Shown here: piece by piece, positions 24,517 through 32,588 of the stretch
Layout of the letters: every line of letters starts with the position of its first letter
Numbering within the stretch: the stretch's first letter is position 1
Assembly: GCA_947626935.1 (NCBI GenBank)
Contig: CANQUD010000002.1
Coordinates: 1-64,000, forward strand
Direction: 5' to 3'
Origin: an uncultured Clostridia bacterium
Lineage (GTDB): Bacteria; Bacillota; Clostridia; Christensenellales; Borkfalkiaceae
DNA: 64,000 nucleotides
Translations under genes and position numbers: made by a program
Notes under the pieces: model-generated
The model's input: the letters and a program-made list of their open reading frames with translations, nothing else
Told to the model about the DNA's origin: nothing
The model's database searches: none

Positions 24517-25307
24517 ATCGCGATAAATTCGAATCGGTCGTCGACTATACGACCGTGCTCAATAATTTTGAAGGACCCTTGGATCTTTTACTCTATCTCA
24601 TCAACCGAGAGGAGATCGAGATCAAGGACATCTTTGTCTCGCAAGTGACGGAGCAGTTCCTCGACTACATGAAGGGACTTCCTTATCTCGATGTCGACAA
24701 GGTGAGCGACTATCTCAACATCGCCGCCTCGATCATTAAGATCAAGGCGCAATACCTTGTCCCGAACCTCGACGACGACTTCGAATATCAGGAAGAGATC
24801 GACGATGAGAAGGATCGGCTCATTCAGGCGCTCGAAGAGTACAGGCTCATCAAAGAGGAGATGGGTAAGCTCAAGGAGCTGGAAACGGTCGGTTACTATT
24901 TCAAGGAACCCGATAAGGACGTCGGAGAGACCAAGACGGTATTCAATCTTGACTCTTTGACCCTTGACGGACTCGTCACCGCCTTTCAGACGTTAATGCT
25001 TCAACGGGAGAGCAAGCGGGGGAACAGCGAGATCAGGGAGATCCCGCGCGACGAGTTCACCGTCGAAGAGAAGGCGGCGTATATCATGGAAAGCCTCGAG
25101 GACGGGCAGTCCGTAAAGTTCGAGGAACTCTTTACAGAGGACTACACGAAGGCTGAGGTCGTGACGACCTTTCAGGCGATGTTGGAGCTTCTGAAGATGC
25201 AATTCCTGCTCGTAAAACAGGAAGTGGCGTTCGGAGAGATCATCATTTCACTCAACCCCGACAGAAAGGAGGAAGAACCCTTTGGAGAAATTGACGACTA
25301 TAATTGA
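24510..25307 (+). CDS. scpA: Segregation and condensation protein A
   Basis: ScpA is the kleisin that bridges SMC heads. Typical sequence: NNFEGPLDLLLYLINREEIEIKDIFVSQVTEQFLDYM at residues 13-50, then VSDYLNIAASIIKIKAQYLVP, an acidic middle, and the C-terminal winged helix VTTFQAMLELLKMQFLLVKQEVAFGEIII. Start ATG 24510 with GGAG upstream overlaps the M50 gene. Length 265 aa, normal. The gene runs into scpB with a 26-nt overlap, showing a coupled pair. Confidence 0.95.
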   Translation: MVDRDKFESVVDYTTVLNNFEGPLDLLLYLINREEIEIKDIFVSQVTEQFLDYMKGLPYLDVDKVSDYLNIAASIIKIKAQYLVPNLDDDFEYQEEIDDEKDRLIQALEEYRLIKEEMGKLKELETVGYYFKEPDKDVGETKTVFNLDSLTLDGLVTAFQTLMLQRESKRGNSEIREIPRDEFTVEEKAAYIMESLEDGQSVKFEELFTEDYTKAEVVTTFQAMLELLKMQFLLVKQEVAFGEIIISLNPDRKEEEPFGEIDDYN

Positions 25308-26025
25308 GGCGATCTTATTTGCCTCTGGGAAGGCGGTCGCGATCGCCGATATTGCCGAAAAATTGGCTGTTTCCGAGGGAGAAGTCAAGCGCTCTCTCAA
25401 TGAGTTGCGGGAAAGATTCGGGCAAGAACAGGGGATCCAGCTGCTCGAATTTAACAAAAAGGCGCAACTTGCGACCAATCCCGTCTACAAAGACCAAGTT
25501 TGGGCGGTGCTCAATCCCATCCGCGAGAAGGAACTTACGCGGACCGTTCTGGAATGTGCAGCCATCATCGCGTACAAACAGCCCATCACGAGGAGCGAGA
25601 TCGAGCTTTTGCGCGGCGTCAACAGCGACTATGCCGTAAATGTTCTCCTCGATCTGAAGCTCATCTATCCGTGCGGAAGGAAAGATGCGATCGGTCATCC
25701 GATCCTCTTTGCAACGACCGATGAGTTCTTGAAGCGCTTCAAGCTCAATACGCTCGAGGATCTCCCCGACTACGACCAGCTCATGGATGCCATCCGCAAT
25801 GCGACGATCGACGAGAGAGACAGCTATCTCTATGCCCGCGAGGACTACGTCGCGGAAGAAGATCCCGATGCGCCGACGGTCACGGACACCGAAGAGGGGT
25901 CTGCGCACGAAAAGACGCCCGAGAGAGAGCCGAAAGCGCCGCCGAGAGAGGAAGTCCGTGACGGCTACGAGATCCCCGACTTCCTCAAGGGGCTTGACGA
26001 CAGCGACCTTGTCAAGATCGGCTGA
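25282..26025 (+). CDS. scpB: Segregation and condensation protein B
   Basis: ScpB forms a dimer of tandem winged helices that binds ScpA. Pattern: IIEAILFASGKAVAIADIAEKL at the N-terminus and TVLECAAIIAYKQPITRSEIELLRGVNSDYAVNVLLDLKLI in the second domain, ending the conserved part near residue 170. The start is TTG 25282, with AAAGGAGGAAG at ideal spacing. A hydrophilic Glu/Pro-rich tail of about 60 residues (PTVTDTEEGSAHEKTPEREPK) is longer than usual and ends IPDFLKGLDDSDLVKIG, which may be a binding peptide. Confidence 0.94.
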   Translation: MEKLTTIIEAILFASGKAVAIADIAEKLAVSEGEVKRSLNELRERFGQEQGIQLLEFNKKAQLATNPVYKDQVWAVLNPIREKELTRTVLECAAIIAYKQPITRSEIELLRGVNSDYAVNVLLDLKLIYPCGRKDAIGHPILFATTDEFLKRFKLNTLEDLPDYDQLMDAIRNATIDERDSYLYAREDYVAEEDPDAPTVTDTEEGSAHEKTPEREPKAPPREEVRDGYEIPDFLKGLDDSDLVKIG

Positions 26026-26055
26026 AGTTTTTCCGAAAATAAATATTTCTTTCGC

Positions 26056-26089
26056 ATTCGCCCATATTACAGTCATGGGCGAATTTTTT
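26056..26089 (+). terminator. Terminator-like hairpin overlapping the DUF2953 start codon
   Basis: ATTCGCCCAT (26056-26065) pairs perfectly with ATGGGCGAAT (26075-26084) around a 9-nt loop and is followed by five more T. The second arm begins with the ATG of the next gene. Confidence 0.75.
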
Positions 26090-26656
26090 GTATGGTCCAC
26101 GTTTGCGGGATGTGTTTTGACCTTTCTTCCCGTTTTTCTGTGGCTCGACGCCTATGTGGACGTACAAAAGAACAGAGCTTGGTTTTCCCTCTCCGCATAC
26201 AGGCATCTGAAGTTGTTCGGCGGATACGGACAGCTCGACAGAGAGGGCATCGCCGTGCACATCTCAAAGAAGAAAGCCGTCTTCGTCCCGTACGACAAGA
26301 TGGCGGACACAAGAAAGAAATTTGAGATCACAAAGGGCTTTCAGCTCTGGCGGTTCCGCCAGACCGTGGAAACGGGCGGGGCGGAGAGCGTTGCGGGGAT
26401 CCTTGTCGCCGCGGCGCTTCAATCGGTCGGCGGTGGAGTCTTTGCCTATCTTCGGACAAGACATCCGTTTTTATCGTTGAAAAACGATACGCTCCTCGGC
26501 GAAGAGGCGTGTTTGAAGATCTCATTTGAGACGGCGACCGTGTTCAACGGGTTCGTGATCGGCATGGCATTGGGGAAAAAAATATTGGAGGCAATTATAA
26601 ATTGGATAAGAAAAAAAAGATCGACAGCATTCTCGAAAAGACGGCAGAACAGCTGA
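26075..26656 (+). CDS. DUF2953-like membrane-anchored protein
   Basis: A 193-aa protein with an N-terminal membrane helix (STFAGCVLTFLPVFLWLDAYVDV) and a beta-rich part (WFSLSAYRHLKLFGGYGQLDREGIAVHI), the pattern of DUF2953 proteins encoded between scpB and gerW in Clostridia. A C-terminal hydrophobic segment (TVFNGFVIGMALGKKILEAIINWI) follows. Function is unknown; the conserved location suggests a sporulation role. ATG 26075 has no Shine-Dalgarno sequence and lies in the 3' arm of a perfect terminator-like hairpin; GTA/TTG alternatives downstream would cut the membrane helix. Its end overlaps gerW by 55 nt. Confidence 0.7.
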   Translation: MGEFFVWSTFAGCVLTFLPVFLWLDAYVDVQKNRAWFSLSAYRHLKLFGGYGQLDREGIAVHISKKKAVFVPYDKMADTRKKFEITKGFQLWRFRQTVETGGAESVAGILVAAALQSVGGGVFAYLRTRHPFLSLKNDTLLGEEACLKISFETATVFNGFVIGMALGKKILEAIINWIRKKRSTAFSKRRQNS

Positions 26657-26991
26657 CAAGCCTCATCGACGTCAATACGATCGTCGGGAAACCGATCCTG
26701 ACGGCAAGCGGGGCACAGGTCATTCCGTTCACCAAGGTTACGATGGGGTATCTCTCGGGCGGTGGAGAATACGGAGAAGTCAAGGCAGTGAAGCTCGACG
26801 AGACCTATCCCTTTGCGGGGGGCGCGGGGACCGTCATCAACCTCAAACCGGCGGGTTTCCTCATCGATGACGGCGTCGAATGCCGTGTCGTCAAGCTCAC
26901 GAACGACCCGATCGACGGACTCATCGAGAAAGCGGGCGAGATCGTCGGGAAGATCATCGAAAAGGTCGGGCAGGAGAATGAAAAAGTTTAA
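26602..26991 (+). CDS. gerW: GerW (YtfJ) family sporulation protein
   Basis: The family pattern is VNTIVGKPILTASGAQVIPFTKVTMGYLSGGGEYG, followed by FAGGAGTVINLKPAGFLI, spanning almost all of the 129 residues. GerW/YtfJ is a small spore protein needed for normal germination response in B. subtilis. The start TTG 26602 follows GGAGG at 26587-26591. It overlaps the DUF2953 gene by 55 nt in a different frame and the following carboxypeptidase gene by 14 nt, so all three are translated from one mRNA. Confidence 0.92.
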   Translation: MDKKKKIDSILEKTAEQLTSLIDVNTIVGKPILTASGAQVIPFTKVTMGYLSGGGEYGEVKAVKLDETYPFAGGAGTVINLKPAGFLIDDGVECRVVKLTNDPIDGLIEKAGEIVGKIIEKVGQENEKV

Positions 26992-27979
26992 GATTTTGTC
27001 CTTCGTTCTCATGGCGACTGTTGTAGCTTCTCTGCTCTCTGTCAAAGATGAGATCACGCCACAGGCGGTCGGCGTCGCAAGAGGGGAGTGTGTCGTCGAA
27101 GTCTCTTCCCGCCGTATTCTTCACGAAAAGGACGCGTATTCGATGCTTCCGATGGCAAGCACGACGAAAGTTCTGACGGCAATTCTCATCCTCGACGACT
27201 GCGACATCGATGAAGCCGTCATCGTTCCGAAGGAAGCCGAGGGAGTGGAAGGATCCAGTGTCTACCTACGTGCGGGAGATACCTATACCGTCCGTGAGCT
27301 TCTCTATGGGCTGATGCTGCGTTCGGGGAATGACTGCGCCGTGACCCTTGCCCTGCATCACAGCGGAAGTATTGAGACCTTTTCGGAAAAAATGAATGAA
27401 AAAGCGGCGCTTCTCGGGGCGGAAAGGAGCTATTTCGTCAATCCGCACGGACTTCCCGACAGCCGTCATCACACGACTGCGCACGACCTTGCCCTGATCT
27501 CTGCCTACGCAATGGAGAATGAGACCTTCCGCGAGATCGTCTCATGCAAGTACTTTGAGCCTCGCAACTGGCAGAACAAGAACAAGATGCTCTTTCGCTA
27601 CGACGGGGCGGTCGGCGTCAAGACGGGCTTCACGGCTGCCGCGGGAAGATGTCTCGTCACCTGCGCCGAACGAAACGGCATGACACTCGTCTGCGTCGTC
27701 CTGAACTGTCTGCAGATGTACGAACGCTCCGCCGAGCTTCTCGACGAATGTTTTGAGGCGTATCAGATCTACCGTCTCTGCGACAGCTCCAAGCCGTGGG
27801 AGAACTTCGCCGTCCGATGCGACTTCGACTATCCGCTGAAGAAAATTGAACTGCGGTCTTTGCGCTTTTCGGACACATTAAAAGACCCGCTGCCGACCGA
27901 AAAGGGGGAAGTTGCGGGTCAAATGAATATCTACCTTCAAAACAACTTGCTTTTTTCACAGAATTTGTATATCATATAG
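26978..27979 (+). CDS. D-alanyl-D-alanine carboxypeptidase, second DacF/DacB type (S11)
   Basis: The second S11 enzyme of the window. Signal peptide at residues 1-24; motifs STTK (Ser61, Lys64), SGND near 120 and KTG in AVGVKTGFTAAAGRC. At 333 aa it lacks most of the C-terminal beta domain and has no obvious amphipathic anchor, ending NIYLQNNLLFSQNLYII. Position after gerW matches the DacB/DacF gene of other Clostridia, where spmA and spmB usually follow; here rluB follows directly. Likely role is control of cross-linking of spore peptidoglycan. Confidence 0.92.
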   Translation: MKKFKILSFVLMATVVASLLSVKDEITPQAVGVARGECVVEVSSRRILHEKDAYSMLPMASTTKVLTAILILDDCDIDEAVIVPKEAEGVEGSSVYLRAGDTYTVRELLYGLMLRSGNDCAVTLALHHSGSIETFSEKMNEKAALLGAERSYFVNPHGLPDSRHHTTAHDLALISAYAMENETFREIVSCKYFEPRNWQNKNKMLFRYDGAVGVKTGFTAAAGRCLVTCAERNGMTLVCVVLNCLQMYERSAELLDECFEAYQIYRLCDSSKPWENFAVRCDFDYPLKKIELRSLRFSDTLKDPLPTEKGEVAGQMNIYLQNNLLFSQNLYII

Positions 27980-27988
27980 GAAGAAAGC

Positions 27989-28016
27989 AAGGAGCGCAGA
28001 GCATTCTGCAACACAA
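27989..28016 (+). promoter_or_regulatory. Split ribosome binding site of rluB with intervening hairpin
   Basis: AAGGAG (27989-27994) lies 22 nt from ATG 28017, too far for normal use. Between them GCAGA (27996-28000) and TCTGC (28005-28009) form a small hairpin; folding it out leaves an effective spacing of about 8 nt. Confidence 0.5.
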
Positions 28017-28730
28017 ATGCGGATCAATAAATTTCTTGCCGAACAGGGCGTCGCCTCGAGGAGAGGCGCCGACGGGATCATCGCCGAGGGAAGGGTGACG
28101 ATCAACGGAAAAACGGCAAAGGCGGGGGACGATGTCTCTCCGTCCGACGAGGTCGCCCTCGACGGGAAGCTGCTTTCCCACAAAGTCAAGTTCGAATATT
28201 ATCTTCTCAACAAACCGAAGGGCTTTGTCTGTACGGTGAGCGACGAAAAGACCGAGCGACCCAGAAAGACGGTCATGGACCTTCTGCCCGCGGGCGCGGG
28301 AAAGGTTTTCCCCGTCGGAAGGCTCGACTACAATACGGAAGGACTTTTGATCCTGACCAATGACGGGAGCCTTGCCTACCGTTTGACGGCGCCGCAGAAC
28401 GAGATCCCAAAGACCTATCTCGTGAAGGTCAACGGTTCCGTCACGTCCGCCCAGCTCAATCGGCTTCGGGAAGGTGTGGAGATCGAAAAGGGGATCGTCA
28501 CGAAGAAGTGCCGCGTCAACGTCATCGAGACAGACAAGGCTTACACCAAGCTCCATGTCACGCTGACAGAGGGGAAGAACAGGGAGATCCGCCGCATGTT
28601 TGAAGCCGTCGGAAAGCCCGTTGAATTTCTGAAGCGGATCAGACTCGGGGATCTGACACTGTCGGGTCTCGACCGCGGCGCATGCCGCAGTCTCTCCCCC
28701 GAAGAGGTATTCTATTTGAAAAATCTGTAA
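28017..28730 (+). CDS. rluB: 23S rRNA pseudouridine synthase, RluB/RsuA family
   Basis: N-terminal S4 domain (MRINKFLAEQGVASRRGADGIIAEGRVTING) and the RsuA/RluB catalytic domain with KPKGFVCT, the catalytic Asp in VGRLDYNTEGLLILTNDG and the C-terminal EGKNREIRRMFEAVGKPV. It isomerises a specific uridine, in the RluB case U2605 of 23S rRNA; RsuA for 16S cannot be excluded, but the Firmicutes gene after scpAB/dacB is normally RluB. Length 237 aa is normal. Initiation seems to use a distant Shine-Dalgarno site brought near by a small hairpin. Confidence 0.9.
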   Translation: MRINKFLAEQGVASRRGADGIIAEGRVTINGKTAKAGDDVSPSDEVALDGKLLSHKVKFEYYLLNKPKGFVCTVSDEKTERPRKTVMDLLPAGAGKVFPVGRLDYNTEGLLILTNDGSLAYRLTAPQNEIPKTYLVKVNGSVTSAQLNRLREGVEIEKGIVTKKCRVNVIETDKAYTKLHVTLTEGKNREIRRMFEAVGKPVEFLKRIRLGDLTLSGLDRGACRSLSPEEVFYLKNL

Positions 28731-28762
28731 AAAATGACTCGCCGCTCGGCGAGTCATTTTTA
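28731..28762. terminator. Bidirectional terminator
   Basis: AAAATGACTCGCCG (28731-28744) pairs perfectly with CGGCGAGTCATTTT (28747-28760). It serves rluB on the plus strand and the converging lipoprotein gene on the minus strand. Confidence 0.9.
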
Positions 28763-28767
28763 GAATG

Positions 28768-29362
28768 CTATTCAACGACAGGGCTATAGGGTTGAAATCC
28801 GACCTTCAGGATATCCTCGAAATCGGATTCGATCTTGCCGTAGTTTTTCGGATATGCAAAATAAAAATATGTGGATTTCTCTGTGCCGTCCGAAAACCAA
28901 ATCGTGATCGTTTCGCTCCCGCCGTCGTGGACAGTATATCTTGTCTCATACTCGTCTTGCCATGTATAAATGCCATCTGCAATGATGGTTTCAAGCAAAG
29001 TTACGCCCTGCTGTTCGGTAAATTCTACGACAAGGGACGGGTGGTTGAAACGTTCTTTCAGCTTTTTTTCATAGCTCTCGGGCGTCTCGTCTTCGGGATA
29101 TTCCCCGTATTCTTCCAGATAGTGCTCATAGCTCTGCCGAAATTTCTCAACCAGGCCTTCGATGTCGGCAACGCAGTCGTCCGTGACGGTCCAAGCCGTA
29201 AAATCAAACGTGCGCGTATCGCGATAGGGGACGTCCGTCATTCCTTCCGTCGTTTCCACGACGATCCTGATGACCGTTTTTTTCGTCGAACTCGGTGGAG
29301 GGGGTACAAGCGGCGAGCAAGAGCGCAAAAAGGCAGAAGAACGGAACAAAAACTCTTTTCAT
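28768..29362 (-). pseudogene. Lipoprotein gene interrupted by a frameshift in an A7 run
   Basis: The start at 29362 has AAGGAG and encodes a perfect lipoprotein signal, MKRVFVPFFCLFALLLAAC, followed by TPSTEFDEK. That frame is lost at a run of seven A (plus-strand T run 29277-29283). With six A the frame would continue as EKTVIRIVVETTEGMTDV into the 170-residue body that ends FQPYSPVVE. The body has beta-strand-like segments and an acidic middle (EEYGEYPEDETPESYEKKLKERF); I recognise no family. Either a true frameshift, a phase-variable tract, transcriptional slippage or a sequencing error explains this. Without the shift it would be a lipoprotein of about 197 aa. Confidence 0.75.
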
Positions 29363-29425
29363 TGCGGAACTCCTTATTGTTACAACGATCTGAAGGAATG
29401 TTTTGTCCCGTTTCGTCCGAATTTT

Positions 29426-30034
29426 TTACCGAAAACTCCGCATGAGTCCGATCACTTTTCCCAAGATGCGGACGCTCTCCTGATTTTCGGGAATGATGTC
29501 CTCCATGGTGCTGTTTTCGGGGTGAAGCACGATCTTTCCGTCCCGCTTGTAGAAGCGCTTCACCGTCGCGCCGTCCATCGTACCGTCATCAAACATTGCA
29601 ATGACGATCTCGCCGTTTTCGGCATTTTCCTGACGCTTGACGATGATCTTGTCGCCGTCATAGATGCCCGCGTCGATCATCGATTCCCCGTGCACGCGGA
29701 GAAGGAAGAGGTCGTCGCCCTTGAATTCCGCTTCGGGCAGGGAATAATAGCCCTCGTTATTTTCCACGGCAAGAATGGGCTGACCTGCATTTACGACGCC
29801 AAGGAGAGGCGCCCGAACGACGGAACTTCCGCGCACGACGACGGAACGGTTCTTCTTACTCGACTTGTCGAGATAGCCTTGATCGCGCAGGCGGTTGATA
29901 TAATCGTACGCCGTCGCGGTCGATTTGATGTTCAAAGCGGCGCAAATGTCGCGGACAGAGGGGGGGAAGCCGTTATCGTCATTGTATCGGCGGATATATT
30001 CAAAGACTTCCATCAATTTGTCGTGCTTGATCAT
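29426..30034 (-). CDS. lexA: LexA repressor
   Basis: SOS repressor with an N-terminal winged helix (residues 1-65, SVRDICAALNIKSTATAYDYINRL), the self-cleavage site Ala83-Gly84 in VVNAGQP, and the catalytic dyad Ser118 (HGESM) and Lys159 (ATVKR). Length 202 aa is typical. It is transcribed from a near-consensus promoter (30053-30081) whose -35 overlaps a LexA-box-like sequence, so autorepression is likely. The divergent neighbour, a tiny Cys-rich gene, starts 112 bp away and may share the operator. Confidence 0.96.
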   Translation of the reverse strand: MIKHDKLMEVFEYIRRYNDDNGFPPSVRDICAALNIKSTATAYDYINRLRDQGYLDKSSKKNRSVVVRGSSVVRAPLLGVVNAGQPILAVENNEGYYSLPEAEFKGDDLFLLRVHGESMIDAGIYDGDKIIVKRQENAENGEIVIAMFDDGTMDGATVKRFYKRDGKIVLHPENSTMEDIIPENQESVRILGKVIGLMRSFR

Positions 30035-30052
30035 CTTTCACCTCTCAAACCG

Positions 30053-30081
30053 ATTATATCATAAATGAAAACAGAATGCAA
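30053..30081 (-). promoter_or_regulatory. lexA promoter
   Basis: On the minus strand TTGCAT (30081-30076) and TATAAT (30058-30053) are 17 nt apart; the start codon is at 30034 with GAGAGGTG as binding site. Confidence 0.8.
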
Positions 30082-30092
30082 ACAAATGTTCC
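30079..30092. promoter_or_regulatory. LexA-box-like operator
   Basis: CAAACAAATGTTCC fits the Firmicutes SOS box CGAAC-N4-GTTCG at 8 of 10 defined positions. It overlaps the lexA -35 and lies 20 bp from the -35 of the divergent Cys-rich gene. Confidence 0.55.
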
Positions 30093-30111
30093 ATGTTTTC
30101 GGAAAATTTTG

Positions 30112-30140
30112 TTGCATTTTTTTCGTCGCCGTGTTATACT
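30112..30140 (+). promoter_or_regulatory. Promoter of the Cys-rich small protein gene
   Basis: TTGCAT (30112-30117) and TATACT (30135-30140) are separated by 17 nt. The expected start point coincides with ATG 30147. Confidence 0.75.
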
Positions 30141-30146
30141 ATTTTT

Positions 30147-30332
30147 ATGGAAACAAAAATGTGTGTGCTGGACGATGAAAAGGAGTGCGACGGCTGCATG
30201 GAGTGCATGGTGTGCGACCTCGACCCGTCCAAGCCCTGTGACAACTGCGGAAAGTGCCTCGACATCAAAGACTACGCGACGATCAAGATCGACAAGATCA
30301 TCATGGACCCGAATTACGGAAAAAAGGAGTGA
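30147..30332 (+). CDS. Cysteine-rich small protein, 61 aa
   Basis: Eight cysteines in 61 residues, seven of them within CDGCMECMVCDL and PCDNCGKCLD. The CxxC pairs resemble ferredoxin-like or zinc-binding knots, so binding of an iron-sulfur cluster or zinc is likely; similar tiny proteins occur widely in Clostridia without assigned function. The promoter places the transcription start at the ATG, so the mRNA is probably leaderless; the second Met (30159) is an alternative start. The 3' end overlaps the converging hflX gene by 32 bp. A LexA-like box lies between it and lexA. Confidence 0.75.
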   Translation: METKMCVLDDEKECDGCMECMVCDLDPSKPCDNCGKCLDIKDYATIKIDKIIMDPNYGKKE

Positions 30333-31518
30333 ATTTTTCGGCGTAGATCGACGGGATGACGACCTTGACCTCTGCGCCGCCGTCCGTATAGGTAACGTTT
30401 TGTTCTGTACAATAGGATCGTATGGCGCTGTATTGCGCCATTTTTTCGTATGGGATCGTCAATGTCGCCAATACGAAATTGTCTCTCAACTTCTCAAAGA
30501 TGCGCCGTTTGAGTGTCTCAAGCCCTAAATCGTTCGCCGCGGAAATGCAGACCGCATCCTTGGGGAAGGCTTCCGTGCTTTCGACAAGGTCGCATTTGTT
30601 CATGACGACGAGATAGGGGGCGGAGAAACCCATTTCTTCCAGCGTAGAGAGGGTCGTCTGAAGCTGCATTTCGTAGGCTCCGCTCCCGTCGCAGACGATG
30701 AGCGCAAGGTCGCAGTTCATGGCGCTCTCGAGCGTCGATTTGAAGGCTTCGATGAGATGATGGGGGAGACTCTGCAAAAAACCGACGGTATCGACGAGCA
30801 AAAAGGGGACACTTTCGATCTCGAATCCCCTTGCCGTGGGATCGAGTGTCGCAAAGAGAGCGTTCTTGACGAACACATCGGCGCCCGTCAGATGGTTCAA
30901 GAGGGTAGACTTTCCCGTATTCGTATAACCGACGAGCGCGATCGTCATGACACGGTCCTTTTTTCTGCGCTCGACCTGCATCGCACGGCGTTTTTCCGTC
31001 TCCTTGAGCTTCTCTTCGAGGGAACGGATGCGGTTCCTGATGTGCCGTCTGTCCGTTTCGAGCTTTGTTTCCCCGGGACCGCGCGTCCCGATCCCGCCTC
31101 CCAGTCTTGAAAGCGCTTCGCCCTTGCCTTTGAGGCGGGGATACAGATACTTGAGCTGGGCAAGTTCGACCTGGATCTTTCCCTCGCTGCTCTCGGCGCG
31201 GAGAGCAAAGATGTCGAGGATGAGCGTCGTTCTGTCGATGACTTTCCTGTCGTCGAGCGCCTTTGAAATGTTGAGCGTTTGGGAAGGGGAGAGTTCCCCG
31301 TTGAAGAGCACGGTGACGTCCAAGCCATCGAGCCTTTCTTTGAGTTCCGCAAGCTTTCCTTCGCCGATATAGGTGGCGGGATTGATCTCCCGTATGGTCT
31401 GATAGATCGTCCCCGCGTATTCCGCGCCCGCGCTCTCGATCAACGAGACGATCTCCTCGTGAAGGACCTTTGTTCTGTCGTCCTCGACGGGTTGAATGAC
31501 ATAGATGGTTTCGCTCAA
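30301..31518 (-). CDS. hflX: Ribosome-associated GTPase HflX
   Basis: HflX binds the large subunit and splits or rescues stalled ribosomes, especially after heat. The N-terminal HflX domain has TYIGEGKLAELK and FNGELSPSQ; the motif RGPGETKLETDRR precedes the G domain with Walker A ALVGYTNTGKSTLLNHL, LFATLDPT, DTVGFL and NKCD. Length 405 aa. The start is TTG 31518, with GAGGAGG upstream; TTGA overlaps the stop codon of the recombinase gene, so the two are translationally coupled. The end runs 32 bp into the converging Cys-rich gene. Confidence 0.95.
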   Translation of the reverse strand: MSETIYVIQPVEDDRTKVLHEEIVSLIESAGAEYAGTIYQTIREINPATYIGEGKLAELKERLDGLDVTVLFNGELSPSQTLNISKALDDRKVIDRTTLILDIFALRAESSEGKIQVELAQLKYLYPRLKGKGEALSRLGGGIGTRGPGETKLETDRRHIRNRIRSLEEKLKETEKRRAMQVERRKKDRVMTIALVGYTNTGKSTLLNHLTGADVFVKNALFATLDPTARGFEIESVPFLLVDTVGFLQSLPHHLIEAFKSTLESAMNCDLALIVCDGSGAYEMQLQTTLSTLEEMGFSAPYLVVMNKCDLVESTEAFPKDAVCISAANDLGLETLKRRIFEKLRDNFVLATLTIPYEKMAQYSAIRSYCTEQNVTYTDGGAEVKVVIPSIYAEKFTPFFRNSGP

Positions 31519-32582
31519 TCGTCATCCTCCTCTGAGCGGTGCAGCTTGACCTTTCCCGCGACGGAACGGCGGTTGTCCTCGGTGATCGCAGCATAGTGCT
31601 TCCGCGTCGTATTGACGTCCTTGTGCCCGAGAACGTCCGCTACGATATAGATATCCCTTGTTTCATGGTAGAGCGCCGTACCGTAGGTGGAACGGAGCTT
31701 ATGGGGGGTGATCTTCTTGAGCGGCGTCACGATCTTGGCATATTTTTTTACGAGATTTTCGACTGCACGGACGGTGATCCGCTTGTATTGCATGGAAAGA
31801 AAGAGGGGAGCGGGGGATTCTTTCGGGATCTTCGGGTCTCCTTTTTTCTGTTCCATATACGCCGCAAGCGCATCGGCAACTTCGTCCGAGAAGTACAAAA
31901 TTGCCTGATTTCCGCCTTTCCGCGTGACGATAAAGGAATTGTTGTCAAAATTGATGCTCTCGTTGTTGAGTCCGACAAGCTCGGAAATACGGATGCCCGT
32001 ACCCAAAAAGAGGGTCAGAATGGCAGTATCGCGGACCATCGTTCTGTCGTGATAGGCGATCGCATGGTGGGAAAGCCCGTTTCCGAACTCTGCAGTATTC
32101 AACATCTCATCGATCTCATTGTCGTCGAGGCGGATGATCTCCTTGTCATGAAGTTTGGGAGTGGGGACCTTCGCCGTATTGTTGACGCCGATGAGACCTT
32201 TGTTGAAGAAATATTTGAAGAGGGAACGGACGGTCGAAAGCTTGCGGGCTTTGGCGCGTTCGTCACAGGAGAGACTCTTGTCTCCGAATGTATAATGGGA
32301 GAGGTAGGAAAGAAAGATCTCGATGTCGGTATCCGTGACCTGTTCGAGATCTTCAAGCGTAATTTCCTTGGGAGCTTTGCTCTTGAATCTGCGCTTGGAG
32401 AGAAAATCGTAAAAGATCCTGAGGTCGTAGGCGTAATTGAGGCGGGTGAGGGTGCTGGTGCGTGTCTCAACGCCGCGGAAAAAATCCTCGCAGTAATCGG
32501 GAAGCTCCTCAAGAAGGGCATCGATCCGCTCGAGGTTATGAAGATTTCGCTCTTGATAGTAGTTGACGCTCTTTTTTGCCAT
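31515..32582 (-). CDS. XerS-like tyrosine recombinase
   Basis: Tyrosine recombinase with the complete catalytic set: Arg198 (TGIRISEL), Lys222 (TRKGG), His294/Arg297 (TPHKLRS), His320 (LGHKD) and Tyr330 (KHYAAI). At 355 aa, with an N-terminal extension containing LEELPDYCEDFF before the SAM-like domain, it resembles the 356-aa single-recombinase XerS of streptococci and lactococci more than XerC/XerD (about 300 aa). The function would be chromosome dimer resolution at a dif site. The promoter is perfect (TTGACA-17-TATAAT) with the -10 6 nt from ATG 32582 and no Shine-Dalgarno, so the mRNA should be leaderless. A dif-like inverted repeat lies 62 bp upstream. Confidence 0.85.
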   Translation of the reverse strand: MAKKSVNYYQERNLHNLERIDALLEELPDYCEDFFRGVETRTSTLTRLNYAYDLRIFYDFLSKRRFKSKAPKEITLEDLEQVTDTDIEIFLSYLSHYTFGDKSLSCDERAKARKLSTVRSLFKYFFNKGLIGVNNTAKVPTPKLHDKEIIRLDDNEIDEMLNTAEFGNGLSHHAIAYHDRTMVRDTAILTLFLGTGIRISELVGLNNESINFDNNSFIVTRKGGNQAILYFSDEVADALAAYMEQKKGDPKIPKESPAPLFLSMQYKRITVRAVENLVKKYAKIVTPLKKITPHKLRSTYGTALYHETRDIYIVADVLGHKDVNTTRKHYAAITEDNRRSVAGKVKLHRSEEDDD

Positions 32583-32588
32583 GTCAGA

